From Gibbula magus (lineage: Eukaryota > Mollusca > Gastropoda > Trochida > Trochidae), in contig OW388302.1 of assembly GCA_936450465.1 (NCBI GenBank), positions 20,094,334-20,158,333 of the forward strand: a stretch of DNA of 64,000 nucleotides, written 5' to 3'. The notes below the pieces were generated by a model. That model was not told the origin of the DNA. It saw only the letters and a list, made by a program, of their open reading frames with translations, and made no database searches. Made by a program: the position numbers and the translations under genes. Shown here piece after piece: positions 1 to 10,974 of the stretch. Positions within the stretch are counted from its first letter, which is position 1; each line of letters starts with the position of its first letter.

Positions 1-470
1 TTACAAATGAACTTTACAAGATACATTCTTTACAATATTGACAACAATGATACTTCAGAAATGATTCCTCAGATAATTCTTCAAAGAATAAATATTTTTA
101 GAAACTTGAAGCACAATGGTTTGCCATGGTGTTGCATCGAGCCCGGGAAGGTCTAAGTATGCACCACAAATAGTGAAAGGGCATCTTCATCATTTGAGAG
201 TTCAATATGCACATATAAATCTATATTAAGTTCTTCAAGTAAAGTTCATATTAAAGATTCACAGTGTAAAACTATATGGGAGTCGTGATCAAAGCAGTGC
301 TTATTACAGAGTATACATTCCTTAAAACATTTTGCTTTTCAACTGAGTTGTACATTTAGTTGAATCTTGGCTTTATATTCTGGGTAAAGGTCTATAAGAA
401 TGATAGTATGTGCATACACAAACGTTGATGAATTCTTGCATATCTCGATATATTTTCTTATAGAGTTAAA
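1..470 (-). pseudogene. LINE C-terminal zinc-knuckle fragment (copy A)
   Basis: Reading the minus strand gives a C-x2-C...H-x4-C zinc knuckle (KECILCNKHC, then HIVLHC) and a following hydrophobic, helix-like stretch, as at the C-terminus of many non-LTR retrotransposon polymerases. The 77-codon frame at 339-572 lies directly upstream in the same frame, separated by one stop. This copy has lost one A near 170 relative to B and C, which shifts the frame. The 3' tail lies left of the window. It is a decayed fragment with no reverse-transcriptase core. Confidence 0.55.
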
Positions 471-480
471 ATTTCCAAAA

Positions 481-564
481 GTTCTCTGTGATTGGCTAAA
501 TCGCCAGCAGGGCGAGAGAACTATTTGATTGGCTGGAACATACGTCACCTCGTGAAGGTATATG
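481..564. repeat. Right terminal inverted repeat (copy A)
   Basis: Reverse complement of the sequence at 19530-19620 with modest divergence. It includes two inverted CCAAT boxes (ATTGGCT) and GAGGTGACGTATGTTC. It is the right end of the TIR-bounded element whose left part is outside the window in this copy. Confidence 0.65.
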
Positions 565-599
565 TGTGTCATTGTGTATTAAAATGTGCCACGGACATA

Positions 600-1090
600 G
601 TTCTAAAAGCGAGGCACCAGAAGTTAGCAGCGGATTAGTTATTCAGATTCATTTTGAAAAACTTATAAATGAACCAGCAGCGGATTCGCGGATTGGTTAA
701 TCAAATCTTCATCTACAATGGATTAATTATTTGAAGGACATTGAAAAGTGGCATACATAAGAAGGGTATATGAAATTTGAATAACGAATCCGCGAATCCG
801 CTGCTAGTTCAGTTATTAATTATTCGAGTAATGAATGACGGTTGATTATAGAAACAGCGAATCCGCTGCTGTTTCAGTTATTACATATTCGAATCTGCGA
901 ATATGCTGCTGACTCAGTTATTATACTGCTGTCCAAAAGAAAGTTGACAACGTATTAAAAAAACTAAGACATTCAGGATAAAAGGAACTGTTTATTTCAC
1001 AAGAACAATAATTTTTCTTCAAACCTTGTTAAAGAATCCGCTGCTGTTTCAGTTAATCGAATCCGCGAATCCGCTACTGGTTTAGTTATT
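600..1090. repeat. AATCCGC-motif repeat cluster (copy A)
   Basis: About five blocks contain GAATCCGCTGCTG followed by TTCAGTTATTA, at roughly 786, 858, 893 (degraded), 1031 and 1060. Inverted copies (CAGCAGCGGATTCGCGGATT) lie near 624 and 672. The last block runs into the first ATG of the following Helitron-like frame (TAATGAATGA occurs in two blocks), so that ATG belongs to the repeat and is not a trusted start. Confidence 0.7.
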
Positions 1091-1103
1091 AGTTATTCCA
1101 ATA

Positions 1104-1870
1104 ATGAATGAAGGGATGATGAAGGATGCACCAAAGTTAGAACAATCAGAGCAATCTAAAGTCATCAAGTTCACAGACAAGCATGTGTCATGTCAAGTCC
1201 CTACGGAATCTCAGCCATTCCTACGAGAGTTGGCTCTCCAGACTCGCCATCATACCAAAACATGCACTAAACGTAACACATCATGTCGGTTCAACTATCC
1301 TCAGCCCCCTTGTAGAGAAACCATTGTTGCTGGGTGTGAAAGAAGAAAAGAAAAAAGTCAAATGGCACTGCAGATGAAACCGATAAGACAGTCAAATGGC
1401 ACTGCAGATGAAACCGAAAAGACACATTCAAATGGCACTGCAGATAAAATCGAACAACAAAATCAGATCCCTAGACTCAGACCTTGGAAAGAAGTGATTG
1501 CAGCTGTGAAATATTCACTACAGAACCCAAATGTCCCTGAATCTATATCTCTAGCTATCCTCTGACAATACGTTGAGTGACTGAGGAGGAATATGTGTCT
1601 GCTCTGAAAACTTCCAAGAACTCTCCTGGTATTATATATGCCAGAAATCCAGTAGATGTCAATAACTACAAGCCTGTAGTTCTTCAAGCCTGGCAAGCCA
1701 ATATGGACTTACAGTATGTGACCAACACCTATGCATGTGTTGCATATGTAGCATCATATGTTGCTGTTCAAACAAAAGGGATAACCGAGCTCGTCCTCGC
1801 TGAAAAAGAAGGGCCCAAGCATCGAGGCACCTTGGAAAAGGTTTATTTTCAAAAAGCCACCAAACATTGA
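1104..1870 (+). pseudogene. Helitron/PIF1-type replicator fragment (copy A)
   Basis: Two frames carry a recognisable pattern. The first (1104-1565) has a His/Cys motif, TRHHTKTCTKRNTSCRFNYP, of the kind found between the Rep-like and helicase parts of Helitron or PIF1-type proteins. The second (1577-1870) has EEEYVSAL, then NNYKPVVLQAWQANMDLQYV and YACVAYVASYV, a block typical of the same proteins upstream of the helicase. A frameshift near 1565 separates them. No helicase Walker motifs and no HUH catalytic residues are present, so this is an internal fragment of a large protein. The family call comes from remembered motif patterns. Confidence 0.55.
1358..1451 (+). repeat. In-frame 34-36 bp triplication
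   Basis: TCAAATGGCACTGCAGAT recurs at 1358, 1392 and 1428 (periods 34 and 36). It interrupts the Helitron-like frame with low-complexity residues. The same triplication is present in B (about 21275) and C (about 46100), so it predates the amplification. Confidence 0.8.
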
Positions 1871-3780
1871 ATCAAAAGGTACTATTCTCACTCAACATCA
1901 AAGGAAGCATTTAAAGAGCACCTGTGGGTGGATTCTGCTTGTAATGGACTTGCACTTGAAGTAAGTATGGACGACAAGGCCTATCTGCACACTGGAACAT
2001 CTAACAGCCTAAGATTTTGCAAACATCATTCAGCACAGAAGCACGTCAAATTCCTGTTCACGAGTTTAGTGAACCTCAACTTCATATCACTCCTTCAGCC
2101 TTTAGAATTATGACTCGCGTTGTGGAAAAGGTTGAAGACAAAGAAGTTCTTGTTATGGATGAAGAGCACACATGTTTCGTTTCCCGACCAAAGGCATATG
2201 TTGGTAGTTCTGGAAGTGTGTTGGCATCTGACCTTCTTAAACTTTGTTGTGAAAATCCGGACATTTTTTAAATACATAATCCTGATACATAATCTCTGTT
2301 CTGGGTTATCCTGCTTGTGTAAGGAAATTGCTAGAGTATCCCTAAGTACACATTATTTTGGTGACACAACTGAACATGATGATGTGATGTGTGTGATGGT
2401 GGACACAGATGTTTGTTCCAAGATTATGAACAGGAAAGGATAAGTTAGTTGCAGTATCATCTTGATGAGGCGTACACTGCATGGGAAGTAACAGAAAAAG
2501 ATAATGTGTTGAATGATGCAACATTAGTATTTGTCACAGAGGTCCAAGAATACTTGAAAGAACTTAGTGACGTGGCAAAGTCTACTCAGAATGATTTAGT
2601 AGCAAGAATCTGTGGTGATGAACTTTGGGAATCAATTTTGAACCTTTTGAGGGTATGTAAGAAAATGAAACACAAATTACGGGGCCTGCTGCCAGTGAAA
2701 CCAAGGATACTATCACTAACTGATGCACGTCCGGGAGTTGGTGTTAGTAATCATGAAGTGCAGATCAGGAGTGCAGAGGTGGCAAGGTTTTTAAACTTGA
2801 ATTGGGAAACTAGAGTTCAGAGGGCAACTGATGACCATTGTGAAACTGAAAGAAGTAATGTAGCGCCTGGAGATGCACTAGTAGATGGTGACCCACTGCC
2901 TGTCCCATCACTTGATCCATTTGCTGGATTGAGGAGACTGAAAGTTTAGATGAAGCTGAAGTTTGTTCCCTTAAACAAACACTCATGCAAAATGCAGCTT
3001 GGCAACTGGCCAGAGATGTTGCATTTCGTATAGATGATGCTCCAGGACCACATGGGTACATGTCTGCTTTGACGACAGACAGGGCAGAAGAGTCTTTTTT
3101 CTGGAATAAATGTTATTTGCTGAAATACATAAACACTCCACAAACCAAGAAAAGTCAAGTTCCTGGACATACATACTTCAACAAGATTGAACATCAGACA
3201 AAGGTGAACTTTATTTGGAATACATGTACATTAAAGTTTTATGCCAGGAAAGGAAAGGAAACCTTTGTGCATTTTGTAGTGAATCACAATGGGTAGGACC
3301 TAAAATCTCTGAATGTTCTCGACCTTATCCAGATGAAACAAGACTGCCTGAATTTCATTACAGGCCATACTTAGACACCCCATTTATCATGAATGGTGGG
3401 TCACGCCCTGTGGATGACATGCAGCCAAGGGTCCAACTTAAAAGAGCATACCAGGAAGGATTTATATCATCAAATAACCAGATCCAAGTTAAGGCATTCT
3501 CAGATAAATACATTGTTACAGAAGACATGATTGTCGCATATCTGAGACATATTGAACTTATTGAAATTTTAAAAAATCAAAAGAGAAATGACTGAAAAAA
3601 GGAACACATCTAAGGCAATGAAGTATTCACAATATGACTGGGATTCTCTTTTCAGAGAAAATAAACTATCCAGTCTGAAGATCTATGACTAGGACAAGTA
3701 CATTAATGAACATCAATTATCAAAGACAAAAACAAATCTCAAAAAGAGTGATAAAGTTGCTCATGTGCAGTCATGATCTT
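1871..3780 (+). pseudogene. Decayed gene of a D-x-GPGVGVSN family (copy A)
   Basis: Protein-like pieces in changing frames form one decayed gene: 1871-2060, 2017-2271, 2449-2949, 2985-3296, 3215-3595, then a C-terminal piece to about 3770. Visible motifs are KPRILSLTD-x-x-PGVGVSN near 2710-2750, an E-x-R-x-A-E stretch after it, TDDHCETERSN near 2830, GDALVDG, RPVDDMQPR near 3410, and QYDWDSLF near 3630, which looks like a SAP-like C-terminus. I remember similar uncharacterised proteins from invertebrate genomes. The spacing of conserved D, N and E around GPGVGVSN and ETERSN loosely recalls an RNase H-fold nuclease, but that is inference. This copy reads DARPGVGVSN, while C reads DAGPGVGVSN. 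Confidence 0.5.
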
Positions 3781-3862
3781 TCAGAAAGAAGCAGAAGCAG
3801 AAGCAAGCACTGACTATTCTGACTCCGAATCTGGTAGTGGAGAAGATGTTACTTCAAAGATG

Positions 3863-3934
3863 CCCCCCCCCCCCCCCCCACCCTGTAATAAATGACCAGT
3901 CCCTTAGTCTTTGGGGGGGGGGGGGGGGGGGGGG
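3863..3934. repeat. Paired C-tract and G-tract (copy A)
   Basis: A run of 17 C (3863-3879) is followed, after 33 bp, by a run of 22 G (3913-3934). The two runs can pair with each other. Their lengths differ in each copy. Confidence 0.9.
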
Positions 3935-4167
3935 TCAATGAAACTATTCAGTTTGGTTCTTGCAGTGAAGATCATTGTTTACAGAACAGATAAAAATATG
4001 ATGTTATTTTCTAAAAACATAAAAACAAACCAAATACATCCACAATTATCATAGAATGTACATGTGCGAGGGACAGTTCAAGTTTTATCATTACCTGTAT
4101 CATCTGAGTTCTATGTCTTCAGCATGACTAAAGTCCACATGGGATAGAATATCCTTCACGATAGGCT
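3935..4167. other. Stretch without a recognisable gene
   Basis: Noncoding sequence between the G-tract and the Polinton remnants. Most of it belongs to a block (about 3954-4276) that B and C have lost. I see no motif beyond ordinary AT-rich sequence. Confidence 0.5.
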
Positions 4168-4729
4168 TCATCCATTGAGTGATTTTAGCATACATGTCGG
4201 CTCCATGTCAGGCAAGGTCCAAGGCTCTAATTGTCTCCAATATAGGTTTGAAAATGACACCATTTGCAAAATAGCAAGTCTATCAAGAAAAGTAGTTTGC
4301 CAACATTTCTTCAATTTTCTTTTCAATCCACCTTTCACTCTTTTCTTCATCTTCGAAGTCCTCCTTTTTCTTCCAAATGTACTCCTCAGCGTTTGTTCCC
4401 ACATGTATTCAAAACCTATAAACCTCTGTGTCATTATTTAGTGTAGGGATTGTTGCTTCTGAATGCACTTTATCCTCCTCAGTGTTCGGAGATATAATCA
4501 TCTTAGCTAGCTTCTGTAGAGGTTCGCCTCCATTCTCTGGGCACCAGGTTCTCACATGATGTTGACAGTCATGGTTGTAGTCAAACAGAAGACCACACTC
4601 ATCACAGGATTTCATTTTTTCTCTTTGAGTGCCTGGGGTCAACTGATGAGGTGCTTCAATTTGCTCCTCTTTTATAGATGTGCTCCTGATCTCATACAAG
4701 CTTGATTCTAGGGACGGATTTGGTCTCAT
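4168..4729 (-). pseudogene. Polinton-type C2H2 protein remnant (copy A)
   Basis: The minus-strand frame 4729-4409 has a zinc finger CDECGLLFDYNHD-x-QHHVRTWC, with C-x2-C and a trailing H/C pair. After a frame change it continues as GFEYMWEQTL and a lysine/glutamate-rich helical region. C2H2 proteins with a charged helical tail accompany Polinton/Maverick or adintovirus-like elements, and the neighbouring ATPase and integrase fragments on the same strand fit. The Cys-rich end is at the N-terminal side. It is broken by a frameshift near 4409. Confidence 0.5.
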
Positions 4730-4789
4730 TCTGTAATTCTAGGGGATGTATTTGTTAGTATATTAGGCTGTAATCTCTCTGATCCAAGA

Positions 4790-5400
4790 GTGATTGGTCG
4801 TAGGTCAATCATGAGATAATTTGTACAGCAGTTTCATACACTGACATGAATCTATCTACATTGTTGGGGTAAAAAACAGGAAATAGTTTGACTTGCAACT
4901 GCACCACATGAGAGTTGAATAAGATCATTCAATGAGAATTCAGAGCTATGTCACGTGACTCTTTCCCTCGTGGAAATGGTTAGGAAACAGAAGAAAGATA
5001 ACAACCATATTGTTATTTCTGGCATCAAAGTAAGAATCCTCTAGTATGTTGTAGGAAATTCCTTTCACAAAATTTACATGAGGTAACTGTTCACTGAACG
5101 TCTGGTAGAGGGGCTTCCATTCTTTGTAACACCAGACAATGTTATTTGGCGTTGTCTGTATACAACCCTGCATGAGAAGATTGTATAAGAATTTGCCACT
5201 CGAACTTGGTCCAACCACAATAGAATTAGAGGGAAGGATAAATTTGAACTGCTCTCTGCCGTTTTGTTGTTGTTGGTAGTGGTGCTGGTTGTGGTGGTCT
5301 CTTATAATCACCGTGTTTGATATCCATGTGATATTTTAAACTATCAGGCCAGGAGTATGTCTTAGAACACACTGGATAGGAGTACATGTTGTCCGTTCAA
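4790..5400 (-). pseudogene. Polinton/Maverick packaging ATPase remnant (copy A)
   Basis: The minus strand shows, in order, an N-terminal C2H2-like finger (CSKTYSWPDSLKYHMDIKH, with the first Cys position a Tyr), a Gln/His-rich linker, and a P-loop region reading GPSSSGKF at about residue 36 of the 5311-4946 frame. It then has IVWCYKEWKPLY and FVKGI, which are typical of this ATPase family. The P-loop lacks its Ser/Thr (GKF) and the Walker B position reads VVIFLLFP without acidic residues. A C-terminal piece near 4800-4900 (YPNNVDRFMSVYE) is in another frame, with sequence missing between. The ATPase cannot have been functional in this form. The role (capsid DNA packaging) is taken from the family. 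Confidence 0.6.
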
Positions 5401-5429
5401 CAGTCTGCCTACAAATGAGAACTGTATGA

Positions 5430-6437
5430 CAATCTCTTTGTTTATATATCCTGGCGGTCCTGCTCTGGAATCCAACTGTTGAATTTCTGAGGATATCCCA
5501 TCCTTATGACAAACACCTCTTTTCTACCTCCTCTCTTTCTCTATTTCAAAACTTTCTCTACTCGCCATATGGTATCATCAGGGGTTATCAACTGGCTGAA
5601 GGTCTTTTGTGTAAAAGCCACTGCATGTCCTTGACTTTATAGACGTGTATTCCATCTCTATAGTAACATCTACTGACAATGAATATTTTCTCTGTCCATT
5701 TTTCCTGATAGTCACGTTGGAAAACATACCTTGAATGTGAGAGTCTCACCTGATCCCCTACTTTAAATTTAAAGGCTTCCCTCCTGATTTTGTTCATCTT
5801 CTCTGTCTTGGCTTTGAGCGGATTGATCAGTGGATCAATGTACTGTTCTTTCCAAACAAAAGCCTCATTGTTTGCATCAGTCTCTGTACATGTGCGTCCA
5901 TTCAGTGATCTGTGAGGTCTGTGGTTGTAGTCCATCAACAGATCTTGTAAAACATCCAGATAATGACAGGTTTGTTTATAAGTAAAATATCTATACATAT
6001 GGGTTTTAAGTGTCCGCATTGCCCTCTATGCATAAGAAGCGTTGGTTTCATTCTGTAGGAATCGTGTAAATACATTGATAGCTATCAGTAGATATTTAAA
6101 ACCTTCATTTTCTTTACTGATATTAGAGACGTGTGCCAAGTCTACATCCCAGACCACTAGAGACGACCCTGTTCCTCTTGAACTTGTACCTAAGAGGCCG
6201 TTGCAGTGAATAATCATCTAGTGATGCCAGCCGCTTCTTGATTCGATGTAAATCAAATTTGCCTTCCTTGCAAAATATGGTATAATTTAGATGAGCCTGA
6301 AAAGGAGGAGGGATGTTTTGGGTTAAAATAAATGCTGGACAAATACTCCCTCCATCCTTCGGCGAGCATGGTTGGGCTACAAGTGAATAGACATCAAACC
6401 TAACACAGCTTTTTAAGCATGTCTGTGACCCATTCAA
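5430..6437 (-). pseudogene. Polinton/Maverick retroviral-type integrase remnant (copy A)
   Basis: Reading from 6437 down: a helical N-terminal piece ending in PLRYKFKRNRV; the start of the catalytic core with WDVDLAHVSNISKENEGFKY (first Asp present); then an abrupt jump to RTLKTHMYRYFTYKQ. The jump removes the core region that would hold the second Asp and the Glu. The C-terminal part (6019-5588) keeps the FKVGDQVRLS and KWTEKIF blocks of the SH3-like region. A chromodomain-like stretch (VFVIRMGYPQKFNSW) follows near 5450-5540. Frameshifts lie near 6200 and 6025. The same internal deletion is present in all three copies. Confidence 0.7.
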
Positions 6438-6835
6438 TAAAGTTTATTTACACTGGACTTTACATGACCATGTGTGTAAGCTAGTTGACACAAAGATCTC
6501 GCTATGCTTTGAATAACTGTTACTCTCACTTAGCTCATTTCGCAAAGGAAGTGGACCATTTCCTAAAAAATTTTACGCGAATTAAAGGGAATAAAATGGG
6601 TAATAAAGAAATTATTACACTCAAAAATATGCCATATGACTTTTATGAAACTCGCTCGCAGTGCTGCAGCCAGGATTTCATTGAAAGGGGCCAACTGGCC
6701 CCCTACTTTTCAAAATGTGGGCCAATGAGATATGTTCCTAAAACTAAGTCTACCTAGTCATGAGGCTAGGTGGCGCTGTCCTAATGGTGACATGCTAAAT
6801 TGTACGCTCTCGCTCAGCCCACACAAAACAGCGAA
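6438..6835. other. Spacer between Polinton remnant and LINE
   Basis: A 90-codon open stretch (6485-6757) here resembles nothing I recognise. The part from about 6660, which contains GGGGCCAACTGGCCCCC, could be LINE 5' untranslated sequence. No other feature is seen. Confidence 0.4.
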
Positions 6836-7344
6836 ATGTCCAGCCAAAAAAGGGGGAATAAAGGTAAACATGTATCAGGACATCACGGTAACACATACGG
6901 AGATAAATCAGAGGATATCGTGGCTTCCCAGGCCTTCCATGAAGCAGAAAGTCCACCCGACAAGGTGAGCACGCCACCGGGTGATCGATGACAAGGCAGA
7001 CCTTAAACATTTTATAGTTGAAGCTCTGAAGAAACAAACCTCTGAGATAACAAGTAAGATCGACATTGTGAATTCTGAAATAAGGGAATTGCAAGAGAAA
7101 ACCTCCGATATTTTAGCTTCCGTACAACACAACGCCGAACAGATAGAGCTTAACACAGGTGAGATAGAGAGAATGAAGAAGGAGATTAGAGAAATAAAAA
7201 CAGAATTCTTAAAGCGTGCACAGACTACCAAGTAAGAGCACCGATCCCGCAAAGTTTCGAGCAGATATGCCTAAACCGATTGTGGTAAAATTTGTGAGAT
7301 TTGAAGATCGGCTGAAAGTGTTTAATGCATCTTTCAAAAGATGG
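6836..7344 (+). pseudogene. L1/Tx1-type LINE ORF1 remnant (copy A)
   Basis: The frame starts at ATG 6836 (MSSQKRGNKGKH), shifts near 6990, and continues as a heptad-rich coiled coil (6981-7235, with EITSKIDIVNSEI and EIERMKKEIREIK). The end shifts again into a piece reading ADMPKPIVVKFVRFEDRLKV, which fits the RNA-binding C-terminal part of L1-type ORF1 proteins. It is then joined directly to the endonuclease part of ORF2 by a deletion. Such proteins coat the LINE RNA. This one is broken in at least two places. Confidence 0.65.
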
Positions 7345-8390
7345 GCTCCCCTTAAAGAGAACCTAGAAGACAAAAGATTTACCCTTACAAGCCTCTATGG
7401 ACCAAATGATGATGATCCAATTTTTTATATAAAACTTTTTGAAAATATTTCTAACTTTGAAAATGAATCTTTAGCTGTTGTTGGAGATTGGAGTTTGGTG
7501 ATTGATCCTTCCTTTGATTTGGAAAACTACAAAAACATTAACAATCCTCAAGCCAGAGATATTGTCTTAGACAAAATGGAATCCCTTGTCCTAATTGACA
7601 TCTGGAGAGAATTAAATCCTGACTTAAAAAATTATACATGGTTGAGAAGAAAACTAGACAACAAGCAAGACTGGATTTTTTAAAAAATTTCACAAGACCT
7701 AGTAAATATTTCACTTGACTCAGATATCCTTCCTGGTTATAAAACAGACCACTCAGCTATTAGTTTTTCTTTTTCCAACTCCATTAATCAAGGGAGAGGT
7801 AGGGGTTATTGGAAATTCAATACTTTCTTACTTTTACATCCTTAATATCCTGACTTAGTTAGATCAATATTGAGAGATACAATTTAAGAATACTCAGATA
7901 CTGAAACTAATGTTGAGGATAATCTTGAGTATGCTGATGTTAAACTGAAAATTGATGATAGCCTATTCTTGGAAACATTCCTCATGAAAGTCAGAGGAAA
8001 GTCAATTTCTTTTTCATCATTTCTTAAAAAAGAAAGAAAAGATAAGACAAATGAAATAGAAACCAAAATTAAGGATTGTGAAGACAATATAAGGAAAGAC
8101 TTTCAAAATATTGATGAAACCCTAATATCTGATTTAACAAAATTGAAAATGGAATTACAACAGATAAAAGAAGAAGAGACAAGAGGTATTCAACTCAGAA
8201 ATACGATGTTATGGTATGAAGAAGGAGAAAAACCAACAAAATATTGTTGTCACTTAGAAAATAGGAATTATATCAGCAAATCAATAAATAGAATTATTAC
8301 AGATAAAAATGAGGAAATTACTGACTGTAAATCTATCTTAGATGAAATTAAAGAATTTTATTTTAAAAAACCTTTATGCTTCAAATAAGC
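7345..8390 (+). pseudogene. L1/Tx1-type LINE ORF2, endonuclease C-half and linker (copy A)
   Basis: The piece starts at LTSLYGPN and keeps VVGDWSLVID, DIWRELNP and YKTDHSAISF, the second half of an APE-type endonuclease. The N-terminal half (the catalytic Asn and acidic residue seen in the related element at 34474) is missing, so the nuclease is dead. GDWS replaces the usual GDWN. Stops at 7681, about 7843 and about 7888 break the frame. The linker 7969-8388 is rich in Lys and Glu and reaches ITDKNEEITDC, as in the related element. Confidence 0.75.
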
Positions 8391-10955
8391 AGTGTGAAAA
8401 TGATGATAAATTGAACAATGTTTTAACTCCAACCTTGAGTGACCAACTGAGAGATAAACTTGAAAAAGAGATATATATGAATTAAGTATCAGCTGCAGTA
8501 AAACATATGAAGAATAACAAAAGCCCTGGACTTGATGGATTTCCTATTGAATTTCTCAAGTTCTTTTGGAAAGAACTTAAGTTTTGGATTTTTTAAATTT
8601 ATTCAAGATGTTTCTAGAAGCAATAAGATGTCTCTGACTATGAAGAGAGGAGTTATTACTTGTATTCCTAAAGCTAATAAAAATAGGACTTTGTTAAAAA
8701 ACTGGTGACCAATCACTGTATTAAATTCCTTATATAAAATTATTAGTGCATGCATCTCTAACCGGTTAAAAACCACCTTAGATTCCTTAATCCATGGTAA
8801 CCAGACTGGATTTATTCCATGTGAAAATACAAGATTATCATATGATCTTATGTTTGAAACTAAAAAAAGAGATATTCCAGGTTTGTTCATTTTGATTGAC
8901 TTTGAAAAAGCTTTTGATACAGTTTCTAAAGATTTCATCAATTCTGTATTATTAAAATTTTGTTTCGGTCCTGAGATTATTCGCTGGATTAATCTTCTAA
9001 CTTATGAAACATCTTCATGCATCATACAGACTGGGCATCTCTCTGAATTCTTCCCTAATGAGCGGGAATGCAGGCAAGGTGATCCCATATCACCATATCT
9101 CTTTCTGTTTGTAGTGGAAATCCTTGGATGTATGATAAGAAATAATGATGACATAAAGGGTATTGTGATTGATGATAAAGAATATAAATTGGAACAATAT
9201 GCTGATGATACTGAATTATTTCTAGGTGGATCCAATGAAAGTTTATATGCTGCTATTGATACCACCAACACATTTTACAATATGTCAGGGTTAAAATTAA
9301 ATATAGATAAGACTAAGGCAATTTGGATTGGTTCAAAGGCAGGTAGCAGGGATATACCCTGTCAAGATTTAGAAATTGAATGGCAAAGAAATGACTTTGA
9401 AGTTTTGGGAATTAAATTTACATCTGACTTGAATAACCTATGGGTAATCAATACAAGAAAAAGACTTGAGGAAATTAATATAATACTAGCAACATGGAGA
9501 AAAAGGCATTTGACATTGATAGGGAAAATTACTGTTATTAAAAGTCTAGCTCTTTCAAAATTGGTGCATATTTTCAATAGTTTACCTAACCCACCTGATG
9601 AATTTATCAGTTCCCTTGAGAGGATATTTTTCAGATTCATTTGGAATGATAAAATGGACAAAATTCAACGAAGTATATTTAAAAAAAGATTATAGGGAAG
9701 GGGGTTTACGCATGACTGATATAAGATCTTTTGTAAATGCCATGAAATTATCTACTCTTAGAAATTATTTGAGAAAAACAAATGTAAATAATCCATGCAA
9801 TTTTCCATTAAAAGATATATTAAAATACGGAGCAAACTTCGATAACATTGGTAAAACTGATAATCCATTTTGGAAAGATGTTTTAATGGCATGGAAATTA
9901 TATTGTTTTAGAAATACCACGGAAGAAGACAACATTAACATGATTTTAGAACAACCATTATGGTTAAATCATAATTTTAAAAACCCATACCACGTTATTG
10001 GAAGTTGGGCAAGATGTGGAATATTAACAATTAAGGACCTTTGTAATGATAATGGTTTTATGTCTTTTGAGAATCTGAAACTCAAGTTTGATGTGAGAGG
10101 TACATATGTGGATCTTGGTTATGTTATCTATAATTTACCTGAAGCTTGGAAAATGACTATGCAGCAACAACACAGATACATACATACCAATGATCATGTT
10201 ATTAACTCTTCATAAATAAAAATTATGATTTCCAAAAAAGGCTCAATACTTTTCTATGATATGCTCTTATCTGAAAATGTTAAACCTCATATCTGCCAAA
10301 AAAGGGGAAATTTATTTCAGGATACTGACTTTAATTGGCATAAGATTTTTTATATTTGCAGAAGGAATTTGAAAGATATGAAACTTCTAGATTTTCAATT
10401 CAAATTTGTGCACCGAATTATCTTTACAAAAAGAGAACTTTTGAAAAAGAAACTTGTTGACAATGAAGTATGTAGTTTTTGTAATGATGAAAATAAATCC
10501 TTATTTCATGTGTATTGGGAATGTAATGTGACCCAGAGCTTCTGGATGTAACTACAAAACTGGATTTTTTAACACATACAGCCATTGAAATAACAAAAAT
10601 CATGGTTTGGTTTGGTATCTTAGGCAATAACCCATTGCTACTTCATATTTTATTTTCTGCTAAGAGATACATTTATACATGTTCTTTACAGAAAATAATT
10701 CCAAAAAAAGAATTATTACTTTAAAATTTTGAAAGTCATTTACAGTGTTGAAAAATTCATATCCAGAAGAAGTAATAATCTCGATTTTTTTTTCCAATCA
10801 AATGGCATCACTTATTCCCAATATTTAATCCCTAATTTGTTCTAGATGGAATATATTATTCTGTATTGTTTTCCCACAGCTTGATGTTGAACTTACTTTT
10901 ATTTGATATACCCACTGTTTCTCTGTATGATTTCTGTATTGAAAAAATGGGAGCA
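8391..10955 (+). pseudogene. L1/Tx1-type LINE ORF2, reverse transcriptase and C-terminus (copy A)
   Basis: Reverse-transcriptase motifs appear in order: KNNKSPGLDGFPIEF (8515), IPKANKN, NQTGFIP, LIDFEKAFDTV (8890), RQGDPISPYLF and QYADDTELFL (9196). The thumb and C-terminal block follow to about 9695. A one-base A insertion near 9685 shifts the frame into 9598-10215, and a further piece (10225-10551) ends in a zinc knuckle (CSFCNDENKSLFHVYWEC). An in-frame TGA replaces the Arg of NWRPI near 8706 and a TAA lies near 8484. The catalytic Asp residues survive, but the protein is broken in several places. Confidence 0.85.
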
Positions 10956-10974
10956 ATATTTACTGTCAAACACT

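Noticed and set aside
2810..3194. Minus-strand frames of 60-100 codons over the D-x-GPGVGVSN gene
   Set aside because: They are antisense shadows of the plus-strand decayed gene. Their persistence in all three units reflects the high identity of the units.
4946..5311. A functional packaging ATPase
   Set aside because: The P-loop lacks its Ser/Thr and the Walker B acids are missing in every copy, so it is listed only as a remnant.
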